The notes beneath the pieces are model-generated. The model was not told the origin of the DNA and searched no databases. It saw nothing but the letters and a program-made list of their open reading frames with translations. From the NCBI GenBank assembly GCA_050287605.1, contig JBNKCG010000027.1, positions 3,548 through 67,547 on the forward strand: 64,000 bases of DNA. Direction: 5' to 3'. Origin of the DNA: QQUJ01 sp050287605 (GTDB lineage Bacteria; Pseudomonadota; Gammaproteobacteria; QQUJ01). The position numbers and the translations under genes are program-made. The first letter of the stretch is position 1; each line of letters starts with the position of its first letter. This document shows positions 7,600 through 16,146 of this stretch, piece by piece.

Positions 7600-9117
7600 T
7601 CAAAAGCGCGCGGCCGTCTCCGTGTTGACCAGCGTGCCGGTGGCGAAGGCCAGCGAGGCGGCGGCGGTGAGCGAATCGCTGAGCGTCTTCGCCTGTGCGA
7701 GCCGGGCCTTGAGCAGGCCGGTCTGGGCGACGCTCACCTCGGAGAGTGTGCCCAACCCGTGGCGGTAGTAGTCGAGCGTCGCCTCGTAGGTGGTGTTGGC
7801 CGCCTTCACCAGTTCGGATGCCGCAGCGTAGGCCGAGAGGCCGGTGTTGAGCGCGTTGTAGGCGACGACGATCTGGCGTGCCGCCGCGTTCTGCGTGCGC
7901 ACGAAATCCTCGCGCGCCGCTGCCGCGTTGGCGCGCGCCGCATCGAGCCGTCGGCTGCGCATGCCGCCGTCGAAGATCGGGATGGTGAGCCCGATCATCA
8001 ACGAGGCGTTGGGCTGGTCGAAGTCCGCTGTCGCGTCGCGCGACACGCGGCTGTCGGAGACGTCCAACTCGCCCGTCAGCCGGTTGTAGGAGCCGGTCAA
8101 TGCGATCTTGGGCAGAAACTGCGCCTTGGCCGCCGCGACGCCCTTTTCGTCGGCCCGCGCCTTGGACAGCGCCGCCAGCACGTCGGGGCGGCGTTTGAGC
8201 GATTCGGCGATCAGGCGGTCGAGATCGTGCGGCACGCGCTGCGGCGGTCCGCGTCTGCCGATCTCCTCGATCTTGATGGCGGTGGTGGGTGCGATGCCCA
8301 TGGCGCCCATGAGGGTACTGTAGGCGTCGGCCTCCGTGCCTACGGCCTGGGCCAGGTCGAACTTGGCCTGGGCGACCTGCTGCGTGGCCTGCGCGGTCTC
8401 GATGGTGGTGGCGATGCCGCTCTTTTGCCGGGCGCGGGTCGCTTTGAGCACGGTCTGCGCGTTGTCCAGCGCATCCCGGTTGATCTGCGTCTGCAGGCGT
8501 GCCGCGGCGAGCTGGTAGTAGGCGGCGCTGACGTCGAAGATCAGTTTCTGGTGCGTGCCGTTGAAGGAGACGTTGGCGGCAAACGCCAGATCGCGTGCGG
8601 CGCCGACGGTGGCTTGGCGGCCGCCGAAGTCGAACAGCAGCCAGTTGACGGTGAGGGCGGCCACCGTCTGCGTGCCGCTGGTGGTGAGCACGCCGTCGGG
8701 AATGTCGATGGGCGGCGCGGACAGGCCCGGCGCGACGGCGGAGGTCTTGGCGTAGCCGGCCAGCACCTGTGCGCTGAGCAGCGGCAGGTAGGCGGCCTCC
8801 GAGATGCCGACGGCGAAGGCGGCCTGACGCGCCCGTTCCCACGCGGCGCGCGTTGCCGGGTTGGAGCGCTGCGCGATGTCGATGAGTTCGGCGAGACTGT
8901 AGCGGTGCTCCAGGTCGATGTTCGGACGGCTCGCCGGTTGCGGAAACGGTGCGTCGACGGTGACGGAAAAGTCGCGGCTACCGGGCTGCGCCTCCAGGGC
9001 AAACGGCGTCTGCGGGTCGGGCGACGGCGCGACCTGTGCCGACGAGGCGCAGCCGGCGAGCACCAGCCAGCCGCCGCACAATCCACCGCACGCTATCTGT
9101 TTCATCCGGGTTTTCAC
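7600..9117 (-). CDS. mdtP: Outer-membrane efflux lipoprotein, TolC/MdtP type
   Basis: 505 aa. An N-terminal lipoprotein signal (LVLAGCASS) is followed by two repeated outer-membrane efflux domains with long coiled helices (RQAAFAVGISEAAYLPLLSAQ; later AAKAQFLPKIALTGSY). It forms the outer-membrane channel of the tripartite pump encoded upstream. I favour a GTG start at 9117, 7 nt after the previous stop and with AGAG before it; an ATG at 9102 is the alternative. It is the last gene of the four-gene operon. The symbol follows synteny with E. coli. Confidence 0.83.
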   Translation of the reverse strand: MKTRMKQIACGGLCGGWLVLAGCASSAQVAPSPDPQTPFALEAQPGSRDFSVTVDAPFPQPASRPNIDLEHRYSLAELIDIAQRSNPATRAAWERARQAAFAVGISEAAYLPLLSAQVLAGYAKTSAVAPGLSAPPIDIPDGVLTTSGTQTVAALTVNWLLFDFGGRQATVGAARDLAFAANVSFNGTHQKLIFDVSAAYYQLAAARLQTQINRDALDNAQTVLKATRARQKSGIATTIETAQATQQVAQAKFDLAQAVGTEADAYSTLMGAMGIAPTTAIKIEEIGRRGPPQRVPHDLDRLIAESLKRRPDVLAALSKARADEKGVAAAKAQFLPKIALTGSYNRLTGELDVSDSRVSRDATADFDQPNASLMIGLTIPIFDGGMRSRRLDAARANAAAAREDFVRTQNAAARQIVVAYNALNTGLSAYAAASELVKAANTTYEATLDYYRHGLGTLSEVSVAQTGLLKARLAQAKTLSDSLTAAASLAFATGTLVNTETAARF

Positions 9118-9124
9118 TTTTGCT

Positions 9125-11173
9125 CTAACTCCATTGCGCTGCAATCCGGCTCATCTGGGTGTCGATCTGTTGGCACAGCAGCAGCCGCGCCTGCAGTTCG
9201 GCCAGGATCGATGCCCGGGATTTTCCCAAGGTGTGGGCGTTGGCCTGCCATTCGCGGGTGACGATGCTACGCAGGCGCGTATAGGGCCGTGACCAGTTCA
9301 CGGCGGTGTGCTGGGGATTGCCGTTGACCGCGGTGACGCTGCAATCGCGCAGGAACGCCGCGGCGGAAATGCGGAACAGCGCAAACGCGCGCTGGATGTT
9401 GCCGGGGATGTGCCGTTCCATCAGCGGCGATTCGTGCGGCGCCTCCGCCAGCAGCAGCACCGGGAAGGCGAGTTCCGCGATCTCCTTGTGCAGGCGCGCG
9501 TTTCTGGCGATCTCGCCCTGATCTCGCTGCATTTCGAAGATGTGCAGTTCGTGGCTGCGCTCGGCCGCTTCCACCAAGGGATAGAAGGATTGCAGCTCGG
9601 AGGGTTTCGGGCGCGACGTATCCAGCATCTTGGACAGCGTCGCCAGCGCGGCGGAGAGATGCTTGCCCACCGCCGAGGCGATGCTGACCGGCCACAGGTA
9701 GGTGAAGATCAGCGTGATGACGACGTTGCCGAACAGGATGCCGATCACGCGGCTGCCCGCCACCTGCAGATCGTAGTTGGGGCCGTACCCGACCAGCACC
9801 GTGAGAAAGAAGCAGAGCGCCATCTGCCAGCCCACGTACTGGATGCGTTTCGAGCCGTTGGCCACCCACGCCGAAACAAACGTGCCGACCCCCACCAGCG
9901 CCAGCAGGTGACCGATGTCGGTCATGTGCGGCATGAGAAACAGCACCGCGCCGATACCCATGGCCGCGCCGATCAGTGCACCGGTAATGCGCAGCGTCAG
10001 CTTGTGGATGGTTTCGCCGGTGGTGCCTAGCGCCACGTAGTAACCGGTCACCATGGCGGTGTGGATCTCGAACCAGCCCAGGGCGGTGTAGGTGATGTAG
10101 CAGATCATCACCGCCAGCAGCGACTTGAGCGCGAACTGGGTGTAGACGGGATTGGTGAAGGCATCCTTGGCGAGGAAAGGCTCCTGCGCTTCGGCGTCGC
10201 CGTCGGCGGACGCGGGTGTAGGGGGGGAGGCGAGGATCTGTTCCAGGCGTGCCACGCTGCGGGCCACCTCGCGCTTGCCCAGCGCTTGGAACGGTGGGTG
10301 CGCGTCGTCTTCCCGCGCGGGCAGCGCCTTGCCGGCGACGATGGCGCCCTGCAGACGGGCGAGGCGGTCGAGCAGGTCGTCGCGCTCGTCATCGCTCCAC
10401 ACCACATCGATCTCCCACGCCGCTTCGGCGTAGGCGAGCAGATCGAAGCTGACCACGATCAGGCGCTCGGTGCGCGCCAGCTCTTCGGGGGACATCCTGG
10501 CTAGAAAACGCGCCGACTTGCGCCAGCCGTGCAGCGGTTCGTTGCCGTGGGCGAGCAGTTGAGAAACCGGCTTGGAGGCGACGTCGGGGGAACGGATGAC
10601 CTCGGCGGCGGCGGCCAGGCGCTGGGCCAGCTCGCGGCGCAGCAGCGTGGCGGGATTGGTTCCGGCCAGCGCGTTGAGCACGATCATGAACAGCATGGGG
10701 AAGAACACCGCCACCCAGATCCATGCCAGCCCGCGCGTCAGCAGCTCCGGCGTCGGTACCTCATCGTAGAGCGTCAGCGCGAAGGCGAAGACGAATCCCA
10801 CGGTGGCGGCGATGGGGCCTGCCTTGCTGGCCTGTGAGAAGAACATACCGGCGAAGGTGAACAGTACGATCAGCAGCAGGCGCAGCTCGGGCTCGTCCGC
10901 CGATACCATCAGCAACACGAACGCCAGCAGAATTCCCGCGGTCGCCGCCACGATCAGCGCGATGCCGATCCGGATGGCGGAGCCGGCGTTGTCGCGGGCG
11001 GCGAAGAAGACCAGGTAGCAGGAGATGGCGGCTTCCGGCACCTGCAGCGCCATGGCCACGGCCACGATCACCATGCACAGCACCGTCATGCGCACGGTCT
11101 GGCCAAGGCGCCCTTCGTAGGGTCGCAGCTCCTCGCGCAGCACCGTCCGCAGGGCGAGTCTATTTCTCCACAT
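9125..11173 (-). CDS. mdtO: FUSC-family inner-membrane exporter, MdtO/AaeB type
   Basis: 682 aa, close to the length of E. coli MdtO. Two sets of transmembrane helices (about 25-160 and 345-490) are each followed by a cytoplasmic domain, the FUSC arrangement; typical phrases are EAAISCYLVFFAARDNAG and GYYVALGTTGETIHKLTLRITGAL. It is probably the inner-membrane transporter for aromatic or related toxic organics, by family. Its start overlaps the end of the fusion-protein gene by 14 nt and its stop lies 7 nt before the mdtP-like start. Confidence 0.86.
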   Translation of the reverse strand: MWRNRLALRTVLREELRPYEGRLGQTVRMTVLCMVIVAVAMALQVPEAAISCYLVFFAARDNAGSAIRIGIALIVAATAGILLAFVLLMVSADEPELRLLLIVLFTFAGMFFSQASKAGPIAATVGFVFAFALTLYDEVPTPELLTRGLAWIWVAVFFPMLFMIVLNALAGTNPATLLRRELAQRLAAAAEVIRSPDVASKPVSQLLAHGNEPLHGWRKSARFLARMSPEELARTERLIVVSFDLLAYAEAAWEIDVVWSDDERDDLLDRLARLQGAIVAGKALPAREDDAHPPFQALGKREVARSVARLEQILASPPTPASADGDAEAQEPFLAKDAFTNPVYTQFALKSLLAVMICYITYTALGWFEIHTAMVTGYYVALGTTGETIHKLTLRITGALIGAAMGIGAVLFLMPHMTDIGHLLALVGVGTFVSAWVANGSKRIQYVGWQMALCFFLTVLVGYGPNYDLQVAGSRVIGILFGNVVITLIFTYLWPVSIASAVGKHLSAALATLSKMLDTSRPKPSELQSFYPLVEAAERSHELHIFEMQRDQGEIARNARLHKEIAELAFPVLLLAEAPHESPLMERHIPGNIQRAFALFRISAAAFLRDCSVTAVNGNPQHTAVNWSRPYTRLRSIVTREWQANAHTLGKSRASILAELQARLLLCQQIDTQMSRIAAQWS

Positions 11174-12221
11174 GGCGCGAGCCCTCGTCGCCGCTGCGCT
11201 CGTGGACGACGACCACGGCCGAGGCGCCGATGCGCATCAGCTCGTCGGGCGGGGTGTGCAGGTGCACGTAGACGGGAAACCGTTTGGCGACTCGCACCCA
11301 GTTGAGCGAGTTGGCGACGATGGGCAGACCGATCACCGTGGCCGATTCCTGCGAGCGCACGCCCCAGCCGGTGCTGACTACCTCGCCTGCGAGCCGGCGG
11401 TTGGGATCGGCCATGACGTAGACGTCTGCGCTGTCGCCGACCTGGATGCGGGCCAGCTCGGTCTCTTTGAAAAAGCCCACCGCCTCCCATTGCCCGGTGT
11501 TGATCAGCGAGAACAGCGGCGTGCCGAGGAGCGCGTACTCGCCTTCCGCCATGATCAGGCCGGAGACCCTGCCGTCGAACGGCGCCCGCACCACGGTGTT
11601 GTCCAGGTCGCGCTGCGCCAGCGCCACGGCCGCCTCGGCCACCGCCACCTGGGCGGTGCGGGTGTCCAGCGTGCCGACGATGGTCTCGGCGCTGGTCGAC
11701 TGCGCCAGCGCCTGGTCGAGGCTGACCAGCGCGTCGCGGTACGCGGTGCGCGCCTGATCCACCTGCTGGGCGGTGACGTAGCCCTTGGCGAGCAGCGGCT
11801 CCAGGCGGGTCAGGGTCTGTTTCGCCAGCGAGGCGTTGAGGCGCGCGCGCTCCACCTGCTTGTCCGCCACCTGGGAGTTGGACTGTTCGGCAGAGAGGTT
11901 CTTGCCCCCCTGGCGCACCTCCGATTTCGCCGCTGCCAGCTCCGCCTGCGCCTGCTCCAGGCGCAGCTGATAGGGTTCGGGGTCGACGCGGAACAGCACG
12001 TCGCCTTTCTTGACCGCGGCGTTGTTCTGCACCTCGATGGCGACGATGCGGCCCGGTACCGTCGCCGAGACGTGTACCACGGGCGCTTCGATCTCCGCGG
12101 CGTCGGTCCTCGGGTTGGCGGTGTTGATGGCGTAGGCGAACCACACCGCCGCCAGCGCCGCGACGATGATCGCCAGCGCTAGGAGTTGCGCCAGCACCCG
12201 CTTTGCGGTGCGTGCGGCCAT
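11160..12221 (-). CDS. mdtN: HlyD-family membrane fusion protein, MdtN/AaeA type
   Basis: 353 aa. One N-terminal transmembrane helix (about 10-30) precedes a biotinyl-lipoyl half (VVHVSATVPGRIVAIEVQNN), a long coiled-coil hairpin (about 80-200), the second lipoyl half (VVRAPFDGRVSGL) and a beta-barrel region. It bridges the inner-membrane exporter and outer-membrane channel. The ATG overlaps the previous stop (TGATG at 12223-12219), fixing the start. Confidence 0.88.
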   Translation of the reverse strand: MAARTAKRVLAQLLALAIIVAALAAVWFAYAINTANPRTDAAEIEAPVVHVSATVPGRIVAIEVQNNAAVKKGDVLFRVDPEPYQLRLEQAQAELAAAKSEVRQGGKNLSAEQSNSQVADKQVERARLNASLAKQTLTRLEPLLAKGYVTAQQVDQARTAYRDALVSLDQALAQSTSAETIVGTLDTRTAQVAVAEAAVALAQRDLDNTVVRAPFDGRVSGLIMAEGEYALLGTPLFSLINTGQWEAVGFFKETELARIQVGDSADVYVMADPNRRLAGEVVSTGWGVRSQESATVIGLPIVANSLNWVRVAKRFPVYVHLHTPPDELMRIGASAVVVVHERSGDEGSRHVEK

Positions 12222-12520
12222 CAGCGTGCGCCTCCGCCGGTCCATACCAGCCACAGTCCGATGGACGCGGCGATGGTCAGGCACAGGTAGACCACCGGCG
12301 CTAGCGGCAGTTGGGCGTCGATGCCGACGGCGATGAAGAGTCTGCGCACGACAACGGTGACGATGACCCCCAACACGGCACAAACCAGCCAGGCTGGAAA
12401 GTAGGAGCCGAACACCGGGAACACCGGCGCAGCCGCCAAGGCGTTCGAGGCCGGGACCGCCGCCATGCAGAGTGCGGCAGCCAGCCGCCCTGCACCGCGC
12501 CGGGGCTGGCGTCGGATCAC
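12221..12520 (-). CDS. ytcA: YtcA-like small membrane protein of the efflux operon
   Basis: About 99 aa. A basic N-region (RRQPRRGAGR) and hydrophobic signal are followed by the conserved PVFPVFGSYFPAWLVCAV segment and a second helix pair ending WLVWTG. E. coli YtcA, encoded just upstream of mdtNOP, has the same layout, and the gene order here is identical. The start is uncertain: GTG at 12520 gives a good signal peptide, while an internal ATG at 12466 is possible. No strong ribosome binding site decides it. Confidence 0.62.
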   Translation of the reverse strand: MIRRQPRRGAGRLAAALCMAAVPASNALAAAPVFPVFGSYFPAWLVCAVLGVIVTVVVRRLFIAVGIDAQLPLAPVVYLCLTIAASIGLWLVWTGGGAR

Positions 12521-13187
12521 GGGGGAGCGCCCCGCTGGGGACGTCGAGACGGTGGCAGGGGGGTACGGTTTTGTGCCGTCCCGTCGGGTCTGTTCGTGGT
12601 CTTTGTTCACGTTTGTTCGTTCAAGTCGACGCGTTGGAAATCCGGCGTAACCAGGAGATCCCGGATGGCGTCGCTGCATGTCGCTGTGTGGCATCGACGC
12701 TGGACCACGAAGCCGCGCGTTGGTATCCAGCTGCCAACCGCCACTGACCGGCGTACCCCAACGCTGTGGAAGCGGGAGCGGGCGTGTTTGGTTGGCGATG
12801 TTTCCGGTTCCGGCGGCGGGCAAACGGCCCGTCCCGCAATCGGCTCGTTGGGGGAAGCGGTCGTGCCGCGTCCTCCCGGAAAACTACGGGTGGCAAGCGT
12901 ACGGAACGGGGTGCCGGCAGTCAATTGGCGTGCCAGGTCATTCCGACGCGAGACAGGTCGGCCGCGTTAGTGGTTTCCAAATCCGCTCGGTGCTCTCGCG
13001 CCGGCCGCCGGCGGCGGATGCGCCTAATGCGAATGTATGGGACCTATCACAAAATCCCGCGCGAGCCGTGCCGGTCGCGCGAGGTTCAATGCCGTCTCAG
13101 TCCCCGTCCGTCGACCGCCGCGTCGTGGAGCTGGGCTCTCCGCGACGCCGGGCCTCGGGCCTCGCCGGCCGCGGTGCTCAAATATAT
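12521..13187. other. Gene-free stretch upstream of the efflux operon
   Basis: About 670 bases between the efflux operon and the arsR operator. Several frames stay open on both strands simply because of the high GC content, but none has recognisable protein similarity plus a ribosome binding site. The promoter of the ytcA-mdtNOP operon should be here; I cannot point to convincing -35/-10 boxes. No repeat, RNA gene or insertion sequence end was seen. Confidence 0.5.
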
Positions 13188-13203
13188 TCAACCAATCGGT
13201 TGA
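13188..13203. promoter_or_regulatory. ArsR operator copy 1
   Basis: TCAACCAATCGGTTGA, a near-perfect palindrome with arms TCAACC/GGTTGA, in an AT-rich patch 20 nt before the arsR start. Operators of this type (AACC-N4-GGTT) are typical of autoregulating ArsR repressors. A second copy lies at 13227-13242. Confidence 0.65.
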
Positions 13204-13222
13204 TTTTTTGTGGGGAGCAACT

Positions 13223-13603
13223 ATGTTTAACCACATGGTTGAATTAGAGGCCCTCCAGATGAATGCCGTCTTTCACGCCCTGGGCGACGCCACGCGGCGG
13301 CGCATGCTGAGCGAACTGGCCATCGGTGAGCGAACCGTCGGTCAGCTGGCCCAGCCCTTCGCCATCTCGCTGGCGGCTGCGTCGAAGCACATCAAGGTGT
13401 TGGAAAGCGCCGGGTTGATCCGCCGCGAGGTGCGCGGCCGCACCCATTTCTGCCGTCTCGATCCCGGGCCGCTCGCCAGTGCTCACCAATGGCTGAGCTT
13501 CTACGAGCGCTTCTGGACCGACCGCCTGAACCAGCTCGACCGGCTTCTCCGCGAGGAGGATGCCCGTCAGTCCCTCCCCCCCGAACAAGGAGATCCGCCA
13601 TGA
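13223..13603 (+). CDS. ArsR-family transcriptional repressor
   Basis: 126 aa. Winged helix: FHALGDATRRRMLSELAIG, recognition helix around FAISLAAASKHIKVLESAGL, wing RREVRGRTHFCRL, then a C-terminal helix with YERFWTDRLNQL. The cysteine-pair metal motif of ArsR/SmtB metal sensors is absent, as expected for the subgroup paired with SRPBCC proteins. A GGGGAG site precedes the ATG. Its stop overlaps the next start (ATGA), so it is co-translated with the SRPBCC gene. Two AACC-N4-GGTT palindromes imply autorepression. Confidence 0.88.
   Translation: MFNHMVELEALQMNAVFHALGDATRRRMLSELAIGERTVGQLAQPFAISLAAASKHIKVLESAGLIRREVRGRTHFCRLDPGPLASAHQWLSFYERFWTDRLNQLDRLLREEDARQSLPPEQGDPP
13227..13242. promoter_or_regulatory. 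ArsR operator copy 2, over the start codon region
   Basis: TTAACCACATGGTTGA, with the same half-sites as copy 1, inside codons 2-7 of arsR. The palindrome centres are about 39 bp apart. Bound here, the repressor could block elongation or initiation of its own transcript. Confidence 0.5.
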
Positions 13604-14133
13604 ACGAACCCGCCATTCCGGACGCCTACGGCACCCTGACCGAGCCTGCCACCTTGAAGATCCAGCGGCTTTTGCCGGGCCCCGTCGAGCGCGTCTGGGC
13701 CTACCTGACGGAGAGCGATCTGCGTCGCCAGTGGCTGGCGGCGGGTCGCATGGAGATGAAGGTCGGCGCGTCCTTCGAGCTGGTGTGGCGTAACGACGAA
13801 CTCACCAATCCGCCCGGTGAGCGGCCGGACGGATTCTCCGAAGAGCACCGGGCTCTCTGCCACGTCACCGAGCTCGATCCCCCGCACAAGCTCGCGTTCA
13901 CCTGGAGCGACATGGGCGGCGTGTCCATTGACCTGGAGGCGAGGGGTGACAAGGTGCTGCTCACCTTGATCCACCGCCGCCTGCCCGACCGTACCACCGA
14001 GCTCATGGTCGGCGCCGGCTGGCATGCCCATCTCGACCTATTGGTCGCCCGCGTCTGCGGCGAAGAGCCGGAGCCGTTTTGGGAGGGTTGGAGTCGTCTG
14101 CGCAAGGAATACGACCAGCGGATTCCGGTCTGA
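13600..14133 (+). CDS. SRPBCC / AHSA1-like protein
   Basis: 177 aa of the activator-of-Hsp90-ATPase-1-like family: LKIQRLLPGPVERVWAYLTE at the N-terminus, the RQWLAAG turn, the FELVWRNDE and KLAFTWSD strands, and a C-terminal helix with LRKEYDQR. Such proteins are often encoded directly after ArsR repressors and may bind a small hydrophobic ligand; the function is otherwise open. AAGGAG precedes the ATG, which overlaps the arsR stop by 4 nt. Confidence 0.84.
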   Translation: MNEPAIPDAYGTLTEPATLKIQRLLPGPVERVWAYLTESDLRRQWLAAGRMEMKVGASFELVWRNDELTNPPGERPDGFSEEHRALCHVTELDPPHKLAFTWSDMGGVSIDLEARGDKVLLTLIHRRLPDRTTELMVGAGWHAHLDLLVARVCGEEPEPFWEGWSRLRKEYDQRIPV

Positions 14134-14156
14134 CGCAGCGGGCGCGGCGGTGGTGT

Positions 14157-14176
14157 CCTCTCTCGTCAGGGAGAGG
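14157..14176. terminator. Hairpin between convergent genes
   Basis: CCTCTCTC, loop GTCA, GGGAGAGG: an 8-bp stem (one T-G pair) between the stops of the SRPBCC gene and the sensor kinase gene. There is no U run on either side, so it may be a weak bidirectional terminator or a 3'-end stabilising hairpin. Confidence 0.4.
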
Positions 14177-14187
14177 CCCGCCTCCGG

Positions 14188-16146
14188 TCAGCCGCCCTGT
14201 GCCACCGCATCGACCTCGGTCGATGCGGCGCGCGGCAAGGTGATGCGGAAGGTGGTGCCGACGCCCACTTCGCTGCTCACCGTCAGATTACCTTTGTGTT
14301 TCTGCACGATGCCGTAGGAGATGGAGAGCCCGAGACCGGTGCCCTTGCCCACCGGTTTGGTGGTGAAGAAGGGTTCGAAGACGCGGTCCAGGTGATCGGG
14401 GCTGATGCCCTTGCCGGTGTCCTGCACTTCGACCCAGACCGTCTCGTCGTCGTAGCCGGTGCGGATAGCGATGCGTCCGCGTGCGTCGATGGCCTGGGCG
14501 GCGTTGACCAGCAGATTCATGAACACCTGATTGATCTGCGACGGGATGCACTCGACGTTGGGGACGCCGGCGTAGTGCTTGTCCACCTCCGCCTTGTACT
14601 TGATCTCGTTCCACACCACGTTGAGGGTGCTGTCCAGCCCCTGCTCGAGGTTGGTCCACTGCGTGTCGCCCTGGTCGGCGTGGGAGAAGTCCTTGAGGTC
14701 CTGGACGATGCGCCGTACTCGCCCCAGACCGTCCATGGACTCTTCGAGCAGCGGTCCCACATCCTCCTTGAGGTAGTCGATGTCGAGGCGCTCGCGCAGT
14801 GCCTGCAACTTTTCCAGCGTCTCGGGGGCGATGGTCCCGTCGCGCTCTTCGTAGGCTGCGATCAGGGCCAGCATGCCTTCCACGTAACCTTTCAGGGTAG
14901 TCAGGTTGGAGTTGACGAAGCCCACCGGGTTGTTGATTTCGTGGGCGACGCCTGCCGCCAGCTGGCCGATGGAGGCCATCTTTTCCGACTGCAGCAGTTG
15001 CGAGTGGGCATCGGCCAGCTCTTTGAAGAGGCTCTCCTGGCGTGCGCGCTCCTCGCTGAGGTCGGCGTTGACTGCCGCCAGCTGGCGCCGGTCGGCGAGA
15101 AACTGCTCTACCGCGCGCGCCATGGCCGCGATTTCGTCCTCGCCCTGGACCGGGATCGATTCGGGCGCTTCGTCGCCGCGGCGCAGGTAGTGGCTCACCA
15201 GGTGCAGACGCGCCAGGACGTGACGGCCGAGGAAGTAGTGGGCCAGTAGCCAGGCGAATACCAGCGCGGCGGCGAGCAGCGCCACCATCCAGAGCTGGTT
15301 GCGCCATGCGCTGGCGGCGAGATCGCTCACCGCGGCCCGGTAGTCGCGGGTGAGGGCATCGGATTGGGCCTGGGCGGAGGCGCGTAAGCCTTCCGCCTGC
15401 TGCTGCAACGCGGTTTCGAAGCGACGGGCCGTGGCGAGCTGGGAGATGAGTCTGCTGCGCAGGGTGAAGGGATCCGTCTCGGCCGGCGGTGAGGGCGCCC
15501 GTTCATCCAGGTCGTCGCGTAGCAGCGCCGGCAGTGCGGGGAGCGTTTCGGCCGCATCCTGGAATTGCCGTAACAACTGCTCGACCTCCGCGGCGGTGGT
15601 CGCGTGATCCAGGTGCTGGTAGATGTCGGCCAGCGCGAGGGCGTCCGCGCCCAGCGTGGCGGCGATGCGCTTGCGGTTGGCAACGGAGCGCTCGTAAGTC
15701 TCGCGCTGCTGCAGTGCGCTCTCTTTGAGCTGGGCGACGACGTTGGCGTTGTTGCGGAAACGCTGCCCCGCTTCGTGCAGGGCGAGCACCGATTCGTTCT
15801 GGCCGCTGCCGAGGTGCAGTTCCACCACCTCCAATTCGCTCAGCAGGCCGAGGATCTTGCCGTAAATGGCGTCCATGGTGGCATGGGAGTCGCTGTGGGC
15901 GAGCAGGTAGGCCTGCCATTCGATCTGCAGGCTCAACTGGGCCAGATCGTGCGCCTGCTGCAGATGGGTGAGCCGCTCCTGCGCCAGACTGCGGGAACCC
16001 TCGGCGGTCTGGCGCAGGGCGAACACTGCGGTGAGACCGCCTGCCAGTACCAGCCCGGCGAGCAACGCCAGCGCTACGAGAAACTGCCGGCGCAGCGATC
16101 GCGGCAGGCGCCGCTGCAGGGCAGCAAGAGGGCTTATGGCCGCCAT
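14188..16146 (-). CDS. Membrane sensor histidine kinase
   Basis: 652 aa. A helix at about 22-44, an all-helical periplasmic domain (45-284), a second helix (285-305), a HAMP-like linker and a coiled coil lead to the HisKA domain with phospho-His402 in LAAGVAHEINNPVGF and an HATPase domain (NAAQAI N-box, VQDTGKGI, FEPFFTTKPVGKGTGLGLS). No receiver is attached and no response regulator gene adjoins. Its start overlaps the end of the binding-protein gene by 13 nt, suggesting that the binding protein feeds this sensor. Confidence 0.9.
   Translation of the reverse strand: MAAISPLAALQRRLPRSLRRQFLVALALLAGLVLAGGLTAVFALRQTAEGSRSLAQERLTHLQQAHDLAQLSLQIEWQAYLLAHSDSHATMDAIYGKILGLLSELEVVELHLGSGQNESVLALHEAGQRFRNNANVVAQLKESALQQRETYERSVANRKRIAATLGADALALADIYQHLDHATTAAEVEQLLRQFQDAAETLPALPALLRDDLDERAPSPPAETDPFTLRSRLISQLATARRFETALQQQAEGLRASAQAQSDALTRDYRAAVSDLAASAWRNQLWMVALLAAALVFAWLLAHYFLGRHVLARLHLVSHYLRRGDEAPESIPVQGEDEIAAMARAVEQFLADRRQLAAVNADLSEERARQESLFKELADAHSQLLQSEKMASIGQLAAGVAHEINNPVGFVNSNLTTLKGYVEGMLALIAAYEERDGTIAPETLEKLQALRERLDIDYLKEDVGPLLEESMDGLGRVRRIVQDLKDFSHADQGDTQWTNLEQGLDSTLNVVWNEIKYKAEVDKHYAGVPNVECIPSQINQVFMNLLVNAAQAIDARGRIAIRTGYDDETVWVEVQDTGKGISPDHLDRVFEPFFTTKPVGKGTGLGLSISYGIVQKHKGNLTVSSEVGVGTTFRITLPRAASTEVDAVAQGG

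Noticed and set aside
6970..9261. A 763-codon plus-strand frame opposite tag and mdtP
   Set aside because: Antisense frame kept open by GC-rich codon bias; no domain, no ribosome binding site, and both strands cannot be explained better than by the recognised minus-strand genes.
12521..13187. Several open frames of 60-200 codons in the gap before arsR
   Set aside because: They overlap one another on both strands, lack recognisable motifs and ribosome binding sites, and fit expectation for GC-rich non-coding DNA.
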